Of a stretch of 64,000 nucleotides of DNA, positions 34,489-42,644 are shown one piece after another. This stretch comes from Streptomyces mutabilis (GTDB lineage Bacteria > Actinomycetota > Actinomycetes > Streptomycetales > Streptomycetaceae), in NCBI RefSeq assembly GCF_014649815.1, contig NZ_BMTT01000023.1, positions 1 to 64,000 on the forward strand. Direction: 5' to 3'. A program made the position numbers and the translations under genes. Within the stretch, counting starts at the first letter, position 1; the number at the start of each line of letters is the position of its first letter. The notes beneath the pieces are model-generated. The model was not told where the DNA came from and ran no database searches. It worked only from the letters and a program-made list of their open reading frames with translations.

Positions 34489-35481
34489 TCAGAACGCCGC
34501 CCGGATCTCCCCCACCTCGCGCCCGCCGCCCAGCAGGGGCGCTCGGCCGATGCGGTCGACCACGGGGCCCTCCACGCCCAGCAGCGTCAGGGCACGGGCC
34601 AGCACCGGGCCGAGGGCGCGGGTCGCGCCGTCCTCGACCTTGAAGGCCAGGGCGCGGCCGTCCGGCAGGGCCACCGCCTGGACGGCCTCCGCGCCCATCT
34701 TGGAGAGGGTGCCGGGCACCTCGCGCATCAGCCAGGTGTCGGGGCGCCGAGTGCCGGCGACGTACTCGGGGTGCGCGCGCATGGCGTCGGCGACCCGGCG
34801 CTCCGGCGTGCCGGGCTCGGCGCCCGCGAAGGTCCGGAAGGCGCGGGCCAGCCCGGCCAGGCTGATCGCCATCAGCGGCGCCCCGCACCCGTCCGTGCCG
34901 ACGGCGGAGACCGGCTCGCCCGCCGCGTCCTCCACAACCCTGTGGATGATCCGCTGGAGCGGGTGCTCCGGGTCGAGGTAAGTCTCCAGCGGCCAGCCCC
35001 GCTGTGCGCAGACCGCCAGCATCGCGGTGTGCTTGCCGGAGCAGTTCATGGTGACGGGGTCGGCGGCCGCTCCGGAGGCCAGGTACGTGTCCCGCTCCTC
35101 GGGGTCCAGCGGCAGGTCGGCGGGGCACTGGAGCTGGGCCGGGTCCAGGCCGTGCTCGTCCAGCATCTTGCGGACCAGGTCGCGGTGAAACGGTTCTCCG
35201 GAATGGCTCGCGGCAGCCAGGGCCAGCCGCTCCCCCGCGAGGTCCAGGCCGGCCCGCAGGACGCCGGCCGCCTGCATCGGCTTGTTGGCGGAACGCGGGA
35301 AGACCGGCGCCGTCACCTCCCCCAGCGCCAGCTCCACGGCTCCGTCCGCGGCCAGGACGACCAGGTCGCCCCGGTGCCGCCCTTCGACGAAGCCCGACCG
35401 GACGACCTCGGCGAGGACGGGCGGCACGACGGGTGAAAGGGCGGACGTGGGGGCGGACTGGGGCGGCTGGGGCGCGGACAT
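34489..35481 (-). CDS. L-asparaginase II family amidohydrolase (Rhizobium etli type)
   Basis: A 330-aa PF06089-type asparaginase, unrelated to the E. coli enzymes. Diagnostic motifs are [10 protein letters not shown] near residue 60, [11 protein letters not shown] (metal/active-site Cys-Ser-Gly-Lys) near 145 and GTDGCGAP near 195. It hydrolyses L-asparagine to aspartate and ammonia in the cytoplasm. ATG at 35481. It stands alone. Confidence 0.9.
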   Translation of the reverse strand: MSAPQPPQSAPTSALSPVVPPVLAEVVRSGFVEGRHRGDLVVLAADGAVELALGEVTAPVFPRSANKPMQAAGVLRAGLDLAGERLALAAASHSGEPFHRDLVRKMLDEHGLDPAQLQCPADLPLDPEERDTYLASGAAADPVTMNCSGKHTAMLAVCAQRGWPLETYLDPEHPLQRIIHRVVEDAAGEPVSAVGTDGCGAPLMAISLAGLARAFRTFAGAEPGTPERRVADAMRAHPEYVAGTRRPDTWLMREVPGTLSKMGAEAVQAVALPDGRALAFKVEDGATRALGPVLARALTLLGVEGPVVDRIGRAPLLGGGREVGEIRAAF

Positions 35482-35574
35482 CGGACGGTGGCCTTCCGGA
35501 CGGGTGACCCACCGCGGCGACGGTCCGGGGTCACCGGGCCTCTGGAGGGCGGCCCGGGAGAGCCGCCCCTCGCG

Positions 35575-36201
35575 TCACACGAGCAGGTCGTCGACTTGTG
35601 CTTCCCCTTCACGGTACCGGCGTGCGATCTCGGCGCTGCAGTCGTCCGCGGTCCGCTGGAGCCGCTGCCTGCGCCGGGAGATCTGCTGCTCGTAACGGAC
35701 GAGCCGGCCCATTCCGGTGGCCAGCTCGGTGTCGGTGCGGGCCGTCAGGTCGGACAGCTCCACCTCGCCGAGCATCTCCGCGGCCAGCCGCCGGCACTCC
35801 TCGCTGCGCGGGGTGGCCAGCGTCACATGGCGGGCTGACGAACGCTGGCGGGCCGGTGCGTCCGCCAGGATCTCCGACAGCCGTTCCACCACCGACCCCG
35901 TCGCCGCGGTGGTCACCACGGACGACGACGCCGGGCTGCGCCGCGCCAACTCCGCGCGCAGGATGTCGATCCGCCCCTGCAGCAGCCGTCGTACGTAACT
36001 GAGGTCCGTCTCCTCTCGCTGGGCGTCCCGGCGCAGCGTGCGCAGTTCGGGCAGGCTCAGCGCGGTCAGCTCCTGCCCCGGCGGATCGGCCGGCAACTCC
36101 GGACTGTCCGTGCGCTGCACGGGCGGCCGGGGTGCCTCAAGGCCGCCCGGATATGTCAACGCGACAGCGCCGAGCGACTGCCCCGTACTCGTTGTGCTCA
36201 T
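35575..36201 (-). CDS. rsiG: RsiG, c-di-GMP-dependent anti-sigma factor for WhiG
   Basis: This 208-aa helical protein carries two copies of the E(X)3S(X)2R(X)3Q(X)3D c-di-GMP-binding motif: E64-S68-R71-Q75-D79 in one helix and E171-S175-R178-Q182-D186 in another. This double motif defines Streptomyces RsiG, which with bound c-di-GMP sequesters sigma WhiG and blocks sporulation. The N-terminal ~45 residues look disordered. ATG at 36201. The whiG gene is not in the window. Confidence 0.93.
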   Translation of the reverse strand: MSTTSTGQSLGAVALTYPGGLEAPRPPVQRTDSPELPADPPGQELTALSLPELRTLRRDAQREETDLSYVRRLLQGRIDILRAELARRSPASSSVVTTAATGSVVERLSEILADAPARQRSSARHVTLATPRSEECRRLAAEMLGEVELSDLTARTDTELATGMGRLVRYEQQISRRRQRLQRTADDCSAEIARRYREGEAQVDDLLV

Positions 36202-36380
36202 GTGCCTCTACCGTCCCCTCGACCGGCGTCTGGGAGCATCGTGCCACCACAAGTGGCCGCTATGTGACCGAGTGCCCACGATCGGCCCCGATCGGCCCCA
36301 GATGGGGGGTTAGGGAGCGAAAAGAAACTCCGTGCGGGTCCGCGTGCCCGGCCCTGGGGGGCGCACGGCATCATGACGGG

Positions 36381-36806
36381 ATGCGTGCGGTAATACAGCG
36401 GGTGGACGGCGCAAGCGTCGTCGTGGACGGCGAGACCGTGGGGGCGATCGACGGCGAGGGCCTGTGCGTCCTGGTCGGCGTCACCCACGAAGACACGAAG
36501 GAGAAGGCGGAGCGGCTCGCCCGCAAGCTCTGGTCGCTGCGCGTGCTGCGGGACGAGAGGTCGTGCAGCGACATCGACGCACCGCTCCTGGTGATCAGCC
36601 AGTTCACCCTTTACGGCGACGCTCGCAAGGGCCGCCGCCCCACTTGGAACGCCGCCGCGCCCGGTGACGTGGCCGAACCTCTCGTCGACGAGGTCGTCAC
36701 TCGGCTGCGCGCGCTGGGCGCGACGGTGGCGACGGGCCGCTTCGGGGCACAGATGCGGGTGTCGCTGACGAATGACGGCCCGTTCACGGTCCTCGTCGAG
36801 GTCTGA
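36381..36806 (+). CDS. dtd: D-aminoacyl-tRNA deacylase
   Basis: This 141-aa enzyme hydrolyses D-aminoacyl-tRNAs (D-Tyr and others), preventing D-amino acid misuse. It has the conserved SQFTLYGD motif and the C-terminal NDGPFT motif (Phe replaces the more usual Val), with the dimer fold length of about 145 aa. ATG at 36381, just after a CATGACGGG stretch; no strong ribosome site. It lies convergent with the YgfZ-like gene, 9 nt apart. Confidence 0.95.
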   Translation: MRAVIQRVDGASVVVDGETVGAIDGEGLCVLVGVTHEDTKEKAERLARKLWSLRVLRDERSCSDIDAPLLVISQFTLYGDARKGRRPTWNAAAPGDVAEPLVDEVVTRLRALGATVATGRFGAQMRVSLTNDGPFTVLVEV

Positions 36807-36815
36807 GCCGGCGTC

Positions 36816-37781
36816 CTACGGCTCGACGACCGTCTCCTGGGCCGCCGCCGTGTCCTCGGCAACCAGCCGGGCGTCCACCGGCACGTTCCGCTTCACCAGG
36901 GCGAGGGCGACCGGGCCCAGCTCGTGGTGGCGCGCGGACGTGGTGACGAAGCCGATCTTCCGGCCGTCGGGGCCGTCGTCCGCGAGGCGGACCTCCGCGC
37001 CGCTCGGCGGCAGGTGGACCTCGCTGCCGTCCAGGTGCAGGAAGACCAGCCGGCGCGGCGGCTTGCCCAGGTTCTGCACCCGGGCGACGGTCTCCTGCCC
37101 CCGGTAGCAGCCCTTCTGCAGGTGCACGGCGGTACCGATCCAGCCCAGCTCGTGCGGGATGGTGCGGTGGTCGGTCTCGAAGCCGAGCCGCGGCCGGTGC
37201 TGCTCGACCCGCAGCGCCTCGTGGGCAAGGATCCCGGCCGGCGGGCCGGCCTGCGCCGCGAAGGCCTCCAGCCCTTCCCTCGGCAGGAAGAGGTCACGGC
37301 CGTGGGGCGTCTCGCGGACGACCGCGCCCTCGGGGGCCTCGGCGATCGAACCGGCGGGCAGGTGCACGACCGCGGTGTCGGCGGTGCGGTCGGCGACCTC
37401 GACCCGGTAGAAGAACTTCATCGACTCCAGGTAGGCGATCAGCGCCTCCTGGGTGCCGGGCTCCACATGGGCCCAGACGGTGGTGCCGTCGTCGACGAGG
37501 TACAGGGCGTGCTCGATGTGGCCGTTGGCGGAGAGGATCAGCGCCTCGGTTGCCTGTCCGGTGGGCAGTTCGCTGACGTGCTGGGTGAGCAGCAGGTGCA
37601 GCCAGCTCAGCCGGTCCTCGCCGGTGACGGTGACGACACCGCGGTGGGAGAGGTCGACGAAACCGGTGCCGTCGGCGAGGGCACGCTGCTCGCGGAACAG
37701 GTCGCCGTAGTGAGCGGCGACGCCTTCGTCCACGCCCTCGGCGGGGACGGCGCCGGGCAGGGACAGCAGTGGGCTCTTCAT
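36816..37781 (-). CDS. YgfZ/GcvT-like folate-binding Fe-S maintenance protein
   Basis: This 321-aa protein is of the aminomethyltransferase-related YgfZ family, which binds folate and supports repair or assembly of certain Fe-S enzymes. The family signature KGCYRGQE is present around residue 225. ATG at 37781. It directly follows the nur gene (9 nt gap) on the same strand, so the two may be co-transcribed. Confidence 0.9.
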   Translation of the reverse strand: MKSPLLSLPGAVPAEGVDEGVAAHYGDLFREQRALADGTGFVDLSHRGVVTVTGEDRLSWLHLLLTQHVSELPTGQATEALILSANGHIEHALYLVDDGTTVWAHVEPGTQEALIAYLESMKFFYRVEVADRTADTAVVHLPAGSIAEAPEGAVVRETPHGRDLFLPREGLEAFAAQAGPPAGILAHEALRVEQHRPRLGFETDHRTIPHELGWIGTAVHLQKGCYRGQETVARVQNLGKPPRRLVFLHLDGSEVHLPPSGAEVRLADDGPDGRKIGFVTTSARHHELGPVALALVKRNVPVDARLVAEDTAAAQETVVEP

Positions 37782-37790
37782 ACACCTAGC

Positions 37791-38225
37791 CTACGACTCG
37801 GTAGTTGAACCCTTCAGGGAGCAGTCCTCGCACCGGCCGAAGATCGCGAAATGCTTCATGTCGGTGTCGAAGCCGAACTGCTGCCGCAGCTCGGCGGTGA
37901 AGTCGGCGGCCACCGACAGGTCGGCCTCGATCACGTTGGTGCAGTCCCGGCACACCAGGTGGATGTGGTGGTGCCGGTCGGCCAGGTGGTAGGTGGGCGC
38001 ACCGTGCCCCAGGTGGGCGTGGCTGACCAGCCCGAGCTCCTCCAGGAGCTCCAGCGTCCGGTACACGGTGGAGATGTTGACCCCCGACGCCGTCTTCCGC
38101 ACTTCACCGAGGATGTCGTCGGGGGTCGCGTGTTCCAGGGTGTCCACGGCTTCGAGCACCAGCTGCCGCTGCGGGGTCAGCCGGTAGCCGCGCTGCCTGA
38201 GGTCGCTCTTCCAGTCGGTGCTCAC
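37791..38225 (-). CDS. nur: Nickel-responsive Fur-family regulator Nur
   Basis: This 144-aa Fur-type repressor has an N-terminal winged helix (RLTPQRQLVLEAV, ISTVYRTLELLEELGLV), the metal-site cluster RHHHIHLVC (H85-H87, H89), and structural zinc CXXC pairs C92/C95 and C122/C125. In S. coelicolor the Fur paralogue at this locus, beside dtd and the YgfZ gene, is Nur, which represses nickel uptake and sodF. The GTG at 38225 gives the expected length and has AAGGG upstream. Confidence 0.88.
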   Translation of the reverse strand: MSTDWKSDLRQRGYRLTPQRQLVLEAVDTLEHATPDDILGEVRKTASGVNISTVYRTLELLEELGLVSHAHLGHGAPTYHLADRHHHIHLVCRDCTNVIEADLSVAADFTAELRQQFGFDTDMKHFAIFGRCEDCSLKGSTTES

Positions 38226-38464
38226 CACACCCTTGAGTCTAGGCCCGGCGGCATTCTCACGGCATGACGGTGAACGTTCCCGCCGACAACGCCTCAGCGA
38301 GTGTGCGTCGGTACTCACCTGTCACCCGTGCGATTTCACGCTCGCCACCCTGACTCCCTCTCCGAGCCCCTCATCCGCGTGCCCGCACTGAGGCGACGAC
38401 CGGCGCGCAGCAGACGCGGTCCCTCGCGCCCCTGCGTACGTTCGTCCACGCCTAAGGAGTGTTC

Positions 38465-38545
38465 GTGGCGATCCAGCGCCGGCCGCGAGATCCGGAAGAT
38501 CCACGGCGAGGCGCGGGCTCAGCGGTTGAACAGACGAACGGGTGA
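38465..38545 (+). CDS. Candidate 26-aa small protein
   Basis: GTG at 38465 follows a perfect AAGGAG (38454-38459) at 5 nt spacing and encodes a 26-aa Arg/Pro-rich peptide. The TGA at 38543-38545 abuts the stop of the convergent nitrobindin-like gene (38546). The strong ribosome site in otherwise empty DNA is the main evidence; no family recognised. Confidence 0.4.
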   Translation: MAIQRRPRDPEDPRRGAGSAVEQTNG

Positions 38546-39121
38546 CTACTTGAAGAAGGCGATCCCGTCGTCCGGCATGTCGTCCGGCAGGGCCTTGGCC
38601 CAGCGCTCCACGTCCTCCGGGGTGACGACCTTCTTCAGGTGCGCCGACATGTAGGGGCGCAGCTCGACCTCGGGGGTCTGCTTCTCGCCGACCCACATCA
38701 GGTCGCTCTTGACGTAGCCGTAGAGGCGCTTGCCGCCGGTGTAGGGCTGCGAGGCGGCCGTGCGGGCCACCGCGTCCGTCACCAGGTCGATCTGGGGCTT
38801 CTGGTCGGCCATCTCGCCGTACCAGATCTCGATGACGCCGTCGTCGCGGACCATCGTGACCTCGACCTTGCGGTTCGGGTCGATGCGCCAGAAGCCGTGC
38901 TCGGACTCGAGCGGGCGGACCTTGTTGCCCTCCTGGTCCAGGACCCAGGTGTGGGACTGGTACTCCAGGAAGTCACGGCCGTCGTGGGTGAAGGAGACCT
39001 CCTGGCCGAAGTTGCACTTCTCGGCGCCGGGGAAGTCGTGCACGCCCGCCCCGGACCAGTTGCCGAGCAGGAAGGCGAGGGGCACGAGGTCCTTGTGGAG
39101 GTCGGACGGGATCTCGATCAT
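38546..39121 (-). CDS. Nitrobindin-like / UPF0678 beta-barrel protein
   Basis: This 191-aa protein has the nitrobindin/FABP-like signature LLGNWSGAGV near residue 18 and a ten-strand barrel pattern. Homologues are heme-binding peroxynitrite isomerases or fatty-acid-binding-like proteins; whether heme is bound here cannot be read directly. ATG at 39121. A 32-aa membrane-peptide gene lies 25 nt upstream on the same strand, possibly in one operon. Confidence 0.85.
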   Translation of the reverse strand: MIEIPSDLHKDLVPLAFLLGNWSGAGVHDFPGAEKCNFGQEVSFTHDGRDFLEYQSHTWVLDQEGNKVRPLESEHGFWRIDPNRKVEVTMVRDDGVIEIWYGEMADQKPQIDLVTDAVARTAASQPYTGGKRLYGYVKSDLMWVGEKQTPEVELRPYMSAHLKKVVTPEDVERWAKALPDDMPDDGIAFFK

Positions 39122-39146
39122 GAGGGGTACTTCCTGGCGTCGGTGA

Positions 39147-39245
39147 TCAGCGCTGGCCCTGGTACAGCTTCTTCACGGTCAGACCGGCGAAGGCGAGGAC
39201 GCCGACGCAGACCAGGACCAGCAGGGCTTCGAAGAAGATCTCCAC
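39147..39245 (-). CDS. 32-aa single-span membrane peptide
   Basis: GTG at 39245 with GGAG 6 nt upstream encodes a peptide with one hydrophobic helix (FEALLVLVCVGVLAFAGLTV) and a basic C-terminus (KKLYQGQR), consistent with a cytoplasmic C-terminal end. It lies directly upstream of the nitrobindin-like gene. No function known. Confidence 0.6.
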   Translation of the reverse strand: MEIFFEALLVLVCVGVLAFAGLTVKKLYQGQR

Positions 39246-39289
39246 GGGGTGCTCCTTGAGCGGGGGGCATACGACAGGGCCGCCCCCAG

Positions 39290-39507
39290 CTTACGCGGCC
39301 CTTCCGGCCGCTTCCCGCCGGACTCCGCCCACGAAGGGCGGCCCACCCGGGCGCGGTGAACAGGAGCGCGCCGCGGGAGGGGTCCTTGCTGTCGCGGACG
39401 GGGACGAGGGAGGGGATGTCGGGGGCGACCTCGACGCAGTTGCCGCCGTCCTGGTTGCTGTAGCTGCTCTTGTGCCAGGTGATCGCGCTCAGATCGATGG
39501 CTCGCAT
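39290..39507 (-). pseudogene. DUF397 gene with one-base frameshift
   Basis: The N-terminal 55 codons read as a typical DUF397 protein (ITWHKSSYSNQDGGNCVEV, VRDSKDPSRGALLFTAPGWAA). At about 39337 one extra C shifts the frame; removing it restores the expected end (FVGGVRREAAGRAA, stop at 39290-39292). DUF397 proteins pair with XRE/DUF5753 regulators, and such a remnant lies immediately upstream. Confidence 0.7.
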
Positions 39508-39720
39508 GGCGCTTCCTCCAGCATCCGCTCGATGAACTCCCGCGACTCGCCCGGAGACAGGGACCTATCGCGCACCGATCGCATCGGAGCTGAAGCTGGT
39601 CGACCGCCGTCGCTTCCTGGACCAGTTCGCCCGAGTAGCCGGTCTCCACCCAGGCGACGATCCGCCCCGCACCGTGCAGGAACTTGGCGTCGGTGTTCGT
39701 CAGCGCGGGCAGGAGTGCCG
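39489..39720 (-). pseudogene. Remnant of XRE/DUF5753 (Scr1-like) regulator
   Basis: Only the C-terminal part is left: one frame reads FLHGAGRIVAWVETGYSGEL and continues to QLQLRCDR, then a shift near 39575 leads to SLSPGESREFIERMLEEA and a stop at 39489. The helix-turn-helix is gone. It overlaps the DUF397 start by 19 nt, the normal spacing for this gene pair. Confidence 0.65.
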
Positions 39721-39938
39721 GCGGGCGCAGCGGCTCGCGCCGCGACGGGACCGCTGCTCCCCTCTCCCCCGACTTCGCGGTGCCGCCGCTCCATCCGGAC
39801 CACCCGCCGAGGCCCGCGGTGCCGAGGCGCCCGACCCGGCCCCGGCGGTGCGTCCGGCCGGACGGGGCCACGGTCAGCGGCCTGTTCACCGTCCTCTGCG
39901 TCGCGACGCTGCTGGTGACACTCGCCGTCGCGTACTGA
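39684..39938 (+). CDS. Possible small Pro/Arg-rich membrane protein
   Basis: A frame of up to 84 aa ends in one hydrophobic helix (GLFTVLCVATLLVTLAVAY) after a Pro/Arg-rich segment. The true start is unclear (39684 overlaps the XRE remnant; GTG at 39780 would give 52 aa) and no ribosome site stands out. It lies 28 nt before the DsrE-like gene. Confidence 0.35.
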   Translation: MASVFVSAGRSAGGRSGSRRDGTAAPLSPDFAVPPLHPDHPPRPAVPRRPTRPRRCVRPDGATVSGLFTVLCVATLLVTLAVAY

Positions 39939-39966
39939 CGCCGCCCGCGCGGGCTACGCTTCCGGC

Positions 39967-40329
39967 ATGGCGAAGAAGCTCGTGATCAAGGTGACGGCGG
40001 GGGCGGACGCGCCCGAGCGGTGTTCTCAGGCGTTCACGGTGGCGGCGGTGGCCGTGGCCAGCGGGGTCGACGTGTCGCTGTGGCTGACCGGGGAGTCCGC
40101 CTGGTTCGCCGTGCCGGGACGCGCGGCCGAGTTCGAGCTGCCGCACGCCGCGCCGCTGCCCGACCTGCTCGACTCGCTGCTGGCGGGCGGCCGGGTGACG
40201 CTGTGCACCCAGTGCGCCGCCCGGCGCGACCTGACCGAGAAGGACGTCATCGAGGGCGTGCGGATCGCGGGCGCCCAGGTCTTCGTGCAGGAGGCCCTGG
40301 CCGACGGCACTCAGGCGCTCGTCTACTGA
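39967..40329 (+). CDS. DsrE/DsrF-like family protein
   Basis: This 120-aa protein has a Rossmann-like DsrE fold: LVIKVTAGADAPERCSQAF at the N-terminus, and conserved Cys residues in VTLCTQCAARRDL. DsrE-type proteins act in sulfur relay or as small redox regulators; a specific role is unknown. ATG at 39967. A large nested palindrome begins 4 nt after the stop. Confidence 0.8.
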   Translation: MAKKLVIKVTAGADAPERCSQAFTVAAVAVASGVDVSLWLTGESAWFAVPGRAAEFELPHAAPLPDLLDSLLAGGRVTLCTQCAARRDLTEKDVIEGVRIAGAQVFVQEALADGTQALVY

Positions 40330-40333
40330 CCCT

Positions 40334-40434
40334 CACCGAGAAAGCGTGAGCACCCCAGCGGAAAGTGTCCTCGGGCCGCTCAATCGAGCGCCCCGAGGAC
40401 AGCAGAGGACGAAGTGCTCACGCTGTCGTCGGTG
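40334..40434. repeat. 100-nt nested inverted repeat (multi-stem hairpin)
   Basis: Four nested pairs of arms share one centre: CACCGA/TCGGTG (40334, 40429), AGCGTGAGCAC/GTGCTCACGCT (40343, 40414), TGTCCTCGGG/CCCGAGGACA (40366, 40392) and CGCTC/GAGCG (40377, 40386), with asymmetric internal loops between them. Far more extended than a simple terminator. Candidates: structured RNA, terminator, or a palindromic insertion unit. Confidence 0.75.
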
Positions 40435-40455
40435 ACGAGACACGCAGACAGCCGC

Positions 40456-40785
<330 letters not shown>

Positions 40786-40868
40786 GGGGGGGCTGGACCG
40801 GGGCTGAGGATGTCGCGCAGGAGGGACGAGGGGCGTCCGCCCCTGGGGCGCGCCCCACGGGTGGCTGT

Positions 40869-41129
40869 CTAGTGCCGCCCCTTCTTGCCGTCCAGCTCCT
40901 CCCACCACTCGTCGGACTGCGGGTCGCCGGAGGGGTCGTCCCACCAGCGGTCGTCGGGTCCGCGGCGATTGGCGACGACGGCCGCCAGCGGCGGGATGAC
41001 CATGGCGACCACGCACATGGCGACGGCCGCGGGGACCGACCAGAGCCGGACGACACCCCAGGACAGGACGAACAGCGCGATGCAGATGCCCATCATCACG
41101 AAGTAGCGGTGCCGCCGCCGCGCGTACAT
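40869..41129 (-). CDS. DUF3099 membrane protein
   Basis: This 86-aa protein has two adjacent transmembrane helices (~10-55) and an acidic Trp-rich C-terminus (RWWDDPSGDPQSDEWWEEL), characteristic of DUF3099. No function assigned. The ATG at 41129 matches the conserved MYARRRH start of the family. Confidence 0.85.
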   Translation of the reverse strand: MYARRRHRYFVMMGICIALFVLSWGVVRLWSVPAAVAMCVVAMVIPPLAAVVANRRGPDDRWWDDPSGDPQSDEWWEELDGKKGRH

Positions 41130-41170
41130 GGTTCCAGCGTAGGTCCGCGCACGCGCCCCGGACATGCCGA

Positions 41171-41211
41171 GGGGCCGCACCCCGGGAGTCCAACCCGTGG
41201 GGTGCGGCCCC
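41171..41211. terminator. Strong hairpin downstream of DUF1416 gene
   Basis: Perfect 13-bp arms GGGGCCGCACCCC/GGGGTGCGGCCCC with a 15-nt loop, 19 nt beyond the DUF1416 stop. Terminator of the sulfurtransferase operon. Confidence 0.8.
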
Positions 41212-41229
41212 TCACCGCCGAAGCTGCCG

Positions 41230-41517
41230 TCAGACGGCGATCGCGACCTCCGCGAGGCCGCCCTGCTGGGCGACGACCGTGCGGTCGGCGCTGCCGCCGG
41301 GAACGAGCGCGCGGACGGTCCAGGTGCCCTCGGCCGCGTAGAAGCGGAACTGGCCCGTCGCGGAGGTCGGGACCTCCGCCGTGAACTCGCCGGTGGCGTC
41401 CAGCAGACGGACGTAGCCCGTCACCGGCTCGCCGTCGCGGGTCACCTGACCCTGGATGGTGGTCTCACCGGGCTTGATCGTCGAGGCGTCGGGGCCGCCG
41501 GCCTTCGCTCCGCACAT
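41230..41517 (-). CDS. DUF1416 / SseC-like protein
   Basis: This 95-aa protein has a transthyretin-like beta sandwich (ETTIQGQVTRDGEPVTGYVRLLD). In M. tuberculosis the equivalent gene, sseC, is also next to the thiosulfate sulfurtransferase cysA2/cysA3. It follows the sulfurtransferase gene by 33 nt on the same strand. A role in sulfur metabolism is inferred from this pairing only. Confidence 0.85.
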   Translation of the reverse strand: MCGAKAGGPDASTIKPGETTIQGQVTRDGEPVTGYVRLLDATGEFTAEVPTSATGQFRFYAAEGTWTVRALVPGGSADRTVVAQQGGLAEVAIAV

Positions 41518-41550
41518 GTCGTACTCCTGAGGGGTTGAGAGGGGGCGGGC

Positions 41551-42396
41551 TTACTTGTTGGCGCCGAGCTCGATCGGCACGCCGACGAGGGAGCCGTACT
41601 CGGTCCAGGAGCCGTCGTAGTTCTTGACGTTCTCCACGCCCAGCAGCTCGTGCAGGACGAACCAGGTCAGGGCCGAGCGCTCACCGATGCGGCAGTAGGC
41701 GATGGTGTCCTTCGCCAGGTCGACCTGCTCGTCCTCGTAGAGCGCCTTGAGCTCGTCGTCGGACTTGAACGTGCCGTCGTCGTTGGCGTTCTTCGACCAC
41801 GGGATGTTGCGGGCGGACGGGACGTGGCCCGGGCGCTGCGACTGCTCCTGCGGGAGGTGGGCCGGGGCGAGCAGCTTGCCGGAGAACTCGTCGGGCGAGC
41901 GGACGTCGACCAGGTTCTGCGCGCCGATCGCCTTGACGACGTCGTCGCGGAAGGCGCGGATGGACGTGTCCTGCGGCTTGGCCTTGTAGTCGGTCGCCGG
42001 ACGCTCGGGCACCTCGGTGCCGTCGACCAGCTCGCGGGCGTCCAGCTCCCACTTCTTGCGGCCGCCGTCGAGGAGCTTGACGCTGTCGTGGCCGTACAGC
42101 TTGAAGTACCAGTAGGCGTAGGACGCGAACCAGTTGTTGTTGCCGCCGTAGAGGACCACGGTGTGGTCGTTGGAGATGCCCTTCTTCGACAGGAGCTTCT
42201 CGAAGCCCTCCTGGTCGACGAAGTCGCGGCGGATCGGGTCCTGGAGGTCCTGGGTCCAGTCGATCCGGATCGCGTTCTTGATGTGGTTCTTGTCGTACGC
42301 GGACGTGTCCTCGTCCACCTCGACGATCGCGATGGTCGGGTCGTCCAGGTGGTCCTGCAGCCAGTCGGCGTCGACCAGGACGTCGCTGCGGCTCAT
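41551..42396 (-). CDS. Thiosulfate sulfurtransferase (two-domain rhodanese)
   Basis: This 281-aa protein has two rhodanese domains; the C-terminal one carries the catalytic loop AYCRIGERSALTWF with the persulfide-forming Cys. It transfers sulfane sulfur from thiosulfate to cyanide or other thiol acceptors and is the CysA/SseA-type enzyme of actinobacteria. ATG at 42396, behind GGAGGA. A cysteine-containing leader peptide and palindrome lie upstream, suggesting control by cysteine supply. Confidence 0.95.
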   Translation of the reverse strand: MSRSDVLVDADWLQDHLDDPTIAIVEVDEDTSAYDKNHIKNAIRIDWTQDLQDPIRRDFVDQEGFEKLLSKKGISNDHTVVLYGGNNNWFASYAYWYFKLYGHDSVKLLDGGRKKWELDARELVDGTEVPERPATDYKAKPQDTSIRAFRDDVVKAIGAQNLVDVRSPDEFSGKLLAPAHLPQEQSQRPGHVPSARNIPWSKNANDDGTFKSDDELKALYEDEQVDLAKDTIAYCRIGERSALTWFVLHELLGVENVKNYDGSWTEYGSLVGVPIELGANK

Positions 42397-42502
42397 GTTT
42401 TCTCCTCCGGGGCAGTTGCGGCGGGGCGTGCGGTGAGAAGGGTGTGCGCGCTCGGCCGGGGCGGCGCGCGGGTGCCCTGTGGGCAGGGCGGGCGAGGGGA
42501 TA

Positions 42503-42524
42503 CGGACGGCGGCGCCGCCGTCCG
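42503..42524 (-). promoter_or_regulatory. Perfect palindrome after leader peptide (attenuator candidate)
   Basis: An 11-bp arm CGGACGGCGGC and its exact complement adjoin with no loop, one base after the leader-peptide stop codon on the minus strand. A ribosome paused at the leader Cys codons could change folding here, the layout expected of transcriptional or translational attenuation. Confidence 0.5.
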
Positions 42525-42525
42525 C

Positions 42526-42606
42526 TCAGACGGCGCGACAGAGCATGGCGGCGACGCGGCACAGGTCGACTGCCCGCCGCTTCGTGAGATCCGCCTGTCG
42601 CTTCAT
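42526..42606 (-). CDS. Cysteine-responsive leader peptide of the sulfurtransferase operon
   Basis: A 26-aa ORF starting MKRQADLTKRRAVDLC and ending RVAAMLCRAV contains two Cys codons in the LCRVAAMLCR signature of actinobacterial putative leader peptides found before sulfur/cysteine genes. The start lies 8 nt after a good -10 (TACGAT), so the mRNA is nearly leaderless. Its translation presumably senses Cys-tRNA. Confidence 0.75.
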   Translation of the reverse strand: MKRQADLTKRRAVDLCRVAAMLCRAV

Positions 42607-42614
42607 AAGGCCCG

Positions 42615-42644
42615 ATCGTAGGGACGGACAGCGGTGCGTGTCAC
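42615..42644 (-). promoter_or_regulatory. Promoter of leader peptide-sulfurtransferase operon
   Basis: On the minus strand GTGACA (-35) and TACGAT (-10) are separated by 18 nt, and the leader ATG follows 8 nt after the -10. This resembles a HrdB-type promoter giving a leaderless or near-leaderless transcript. Confidence 0.55.

Noticed and set aside
38226-38464. Longer Arg/Pro-rich frame reading through the region upstream of the 26-aa ORF
   Set aside because: No ribosome site, and it overlaps the nitrobindin-like gene antisense; composition is non-coding.
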